From: Streptococcus parasuis
Lineage (GTDB): Bacteria > Bacillota > Bacilli > Lactobacillales > Streptococcaceae
Direction of reading: 5' to 3'
DNA: 64,000 bases
Assembly: GCF_021654455.1 (NCBI RefSeq)
Contig: NZ_AP024276.1
Coordinates: 496,001 to 560,000, forward strand
Part shown: one piece after another, positions 63,610 to 64,000 of the stretch
Layout of the letters: each line of letters opens with the position of its first letter
Position numbering within the stretch: position 1 is the first letter of the stretch
Notes under the pieces: model-generated
Seen by the model: only the letters and a program-made list of their open reading frames with translations
The model's database searches: none
What the model was told of the DNA's origin: nothing
Program-made: the position numbers and the translations under genes

Positions 63610-64000
63610 AAGCATTGGTGCAAGTAGAAGCGGTCAAATTATCTAGAAGTTTGGGAGTTTTTCTCCTATCTATCGGCATGCCCGTCATCTTTTTCCTGAT
63701 TTTTTCATCAACCGTCCAGTTTGATGATGCAGCCATGCAAAAGGCCTTCATCCAGTCCTATATGCTGACCATGACAGGATTTTCCATGTCGGGCTTTGCC
63801 CTCTTTACCTTTCCCATGATGCTGGCTGAGGATAGAAACAATAGCTGGCTGACCTTTATCCAGCATTCGCCTCTGCCAATCTGGCAATACTATCTTTCCA
63901 AACTCGTGCGGGTCTTGCTCTGCTTTGTGTCTTCTATTGCCATTGTTTTTGCGGTGGGTGGCTTAGTTAAGGGTGTAGAGATGACAGCTCAAGAATGGGT
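63606..64000 (+). CDS. ABC-2 type permease (partial, runs off the window)
   Basis: About 131 residues to the window end. Hydrophobic helices near residues 15-35, 52-72 and 100-125, with the pattern MKALVQVEAVKLSRS at the N-terminus, fit an ABC-2 permease. Its start overlaps the ATPase stop by 4 bp (ATGA). Its C-terminus is outside the window. Confidence 0.85.
   Translation, partial: MKALVQVEAVKLSRSLGVFLLSIGMPVIFFLIFSSTVQFDDAAMQKAFIQSYMLTMTGFSMSGFALFTFPMMLAEDRNNSWLTFIQHSPLPIWQYYLSKLVRVLLCFVSSIAIVFAVGGLVKGVEMTAQEW

Noticed and set aside
1..64000. Transposases, integrases or prophage modules
   Set aside because: None with an intact catalytic signature is visible. The only integrase-like protein (44779-45510) is a degenerate XerD-like housekeeping paralogue.
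1..64000. rRNA or tRNA genes
   Set aside because: I found no cloverleaf with a GTTCRANTC arm and CCA-end context, and no rRNA-like stretches, on either strand by eye.

Overview
This window looks like chromosomal DNA of a low-GC Streptococcus, most likely Streptococcus suis or a close relative. The evidence is the ftsL-pbpX-mraY, gnd-ritR, dnaB-dnaI, scpAB-rluB and murI-rdgB gene orders, a Dpr very like the S. suis protein as I remember it, and a PBP2X whose residue numbering fits the S. suis literature. No rRNA, tRNA, CRISPR array, prophage or intact insertion sequence is visible. Species assignment is inference.

Layout. 1-448: 3' part missing of a KtrB/TrkH potassium channel (minus). 799-7557: a flavin-based extracellular electron transfer (EET) locus: eetB (minus), then ndh2, dmkB (broken by an in-frame TAA), pplA, apbE/fmnB and dmkA/menA (plus), then eetA (minus). 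7610-9800: a minus-strand operon of unknown membrane proteins led by a small XRE repressor, with three near-identical 18-bp palindromes at 55-56 bp spacing upstream. 10006-14539: division and wall cluster rsmH-ftsL-pbpX-mraY. 14701-14908: BOX-like repeat in the leader of a DEAD-box helicase. 16327-26172: trxB, gnd, ritR (atypical response regulator), an AI-2E family transporter, nrdR, dnaB-dnaI, nitroreductase and der. 27200-38837: SNF2 helicase, murC, mltG, greA, yidC, acyP, an rRNA methyltransferase, an HD protein and a Bax-inhibitor-like protein. 38886-41598: pepC and lysA.

41699-47742: yneF, then murI-rdgB-yfcE-cbpB-xerD-like-scpA-scpB-rluB-yidD in a tightly overlapping operon. 47765-48380: a repeat-like intergenic stretch and a candidate CiaR-dependent small RNA. 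48468-50581: trmL, an FMN riboswitch with ribU, and a PAP2 phosphatase. 51200-58099: a 2299-residue LPXTG surface protein with six 498-bp tandem MucBP-type repeats plus a partial one. 58422-61515 (minus): OatA-like acetyltransferase, MORN protein, low-molecular-weight tyrosine phosphatase and CsbD. 61722-62240: dpr behind a perfect PerR box. 62286-62437: second BOX-like element. 62552-64000: an ABC-2 type transporter that runs off the end.

How the genes fit together. The EET genes would pass electrons from NADH through Ndh2 to demethylmenaquinone and then to a flavinylated surface lipoprotein. The FMN-riboswitch-controlled RibU could supply flavin to that route. Much of the rest is wall synthesis, division and chromosome maintenance. 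The least explained parts are the XRE/DUF3278 operon with its operator triplet, the small RNA at 48.3 kb, and the broken dmkB inside an otherwise complete EET locus.
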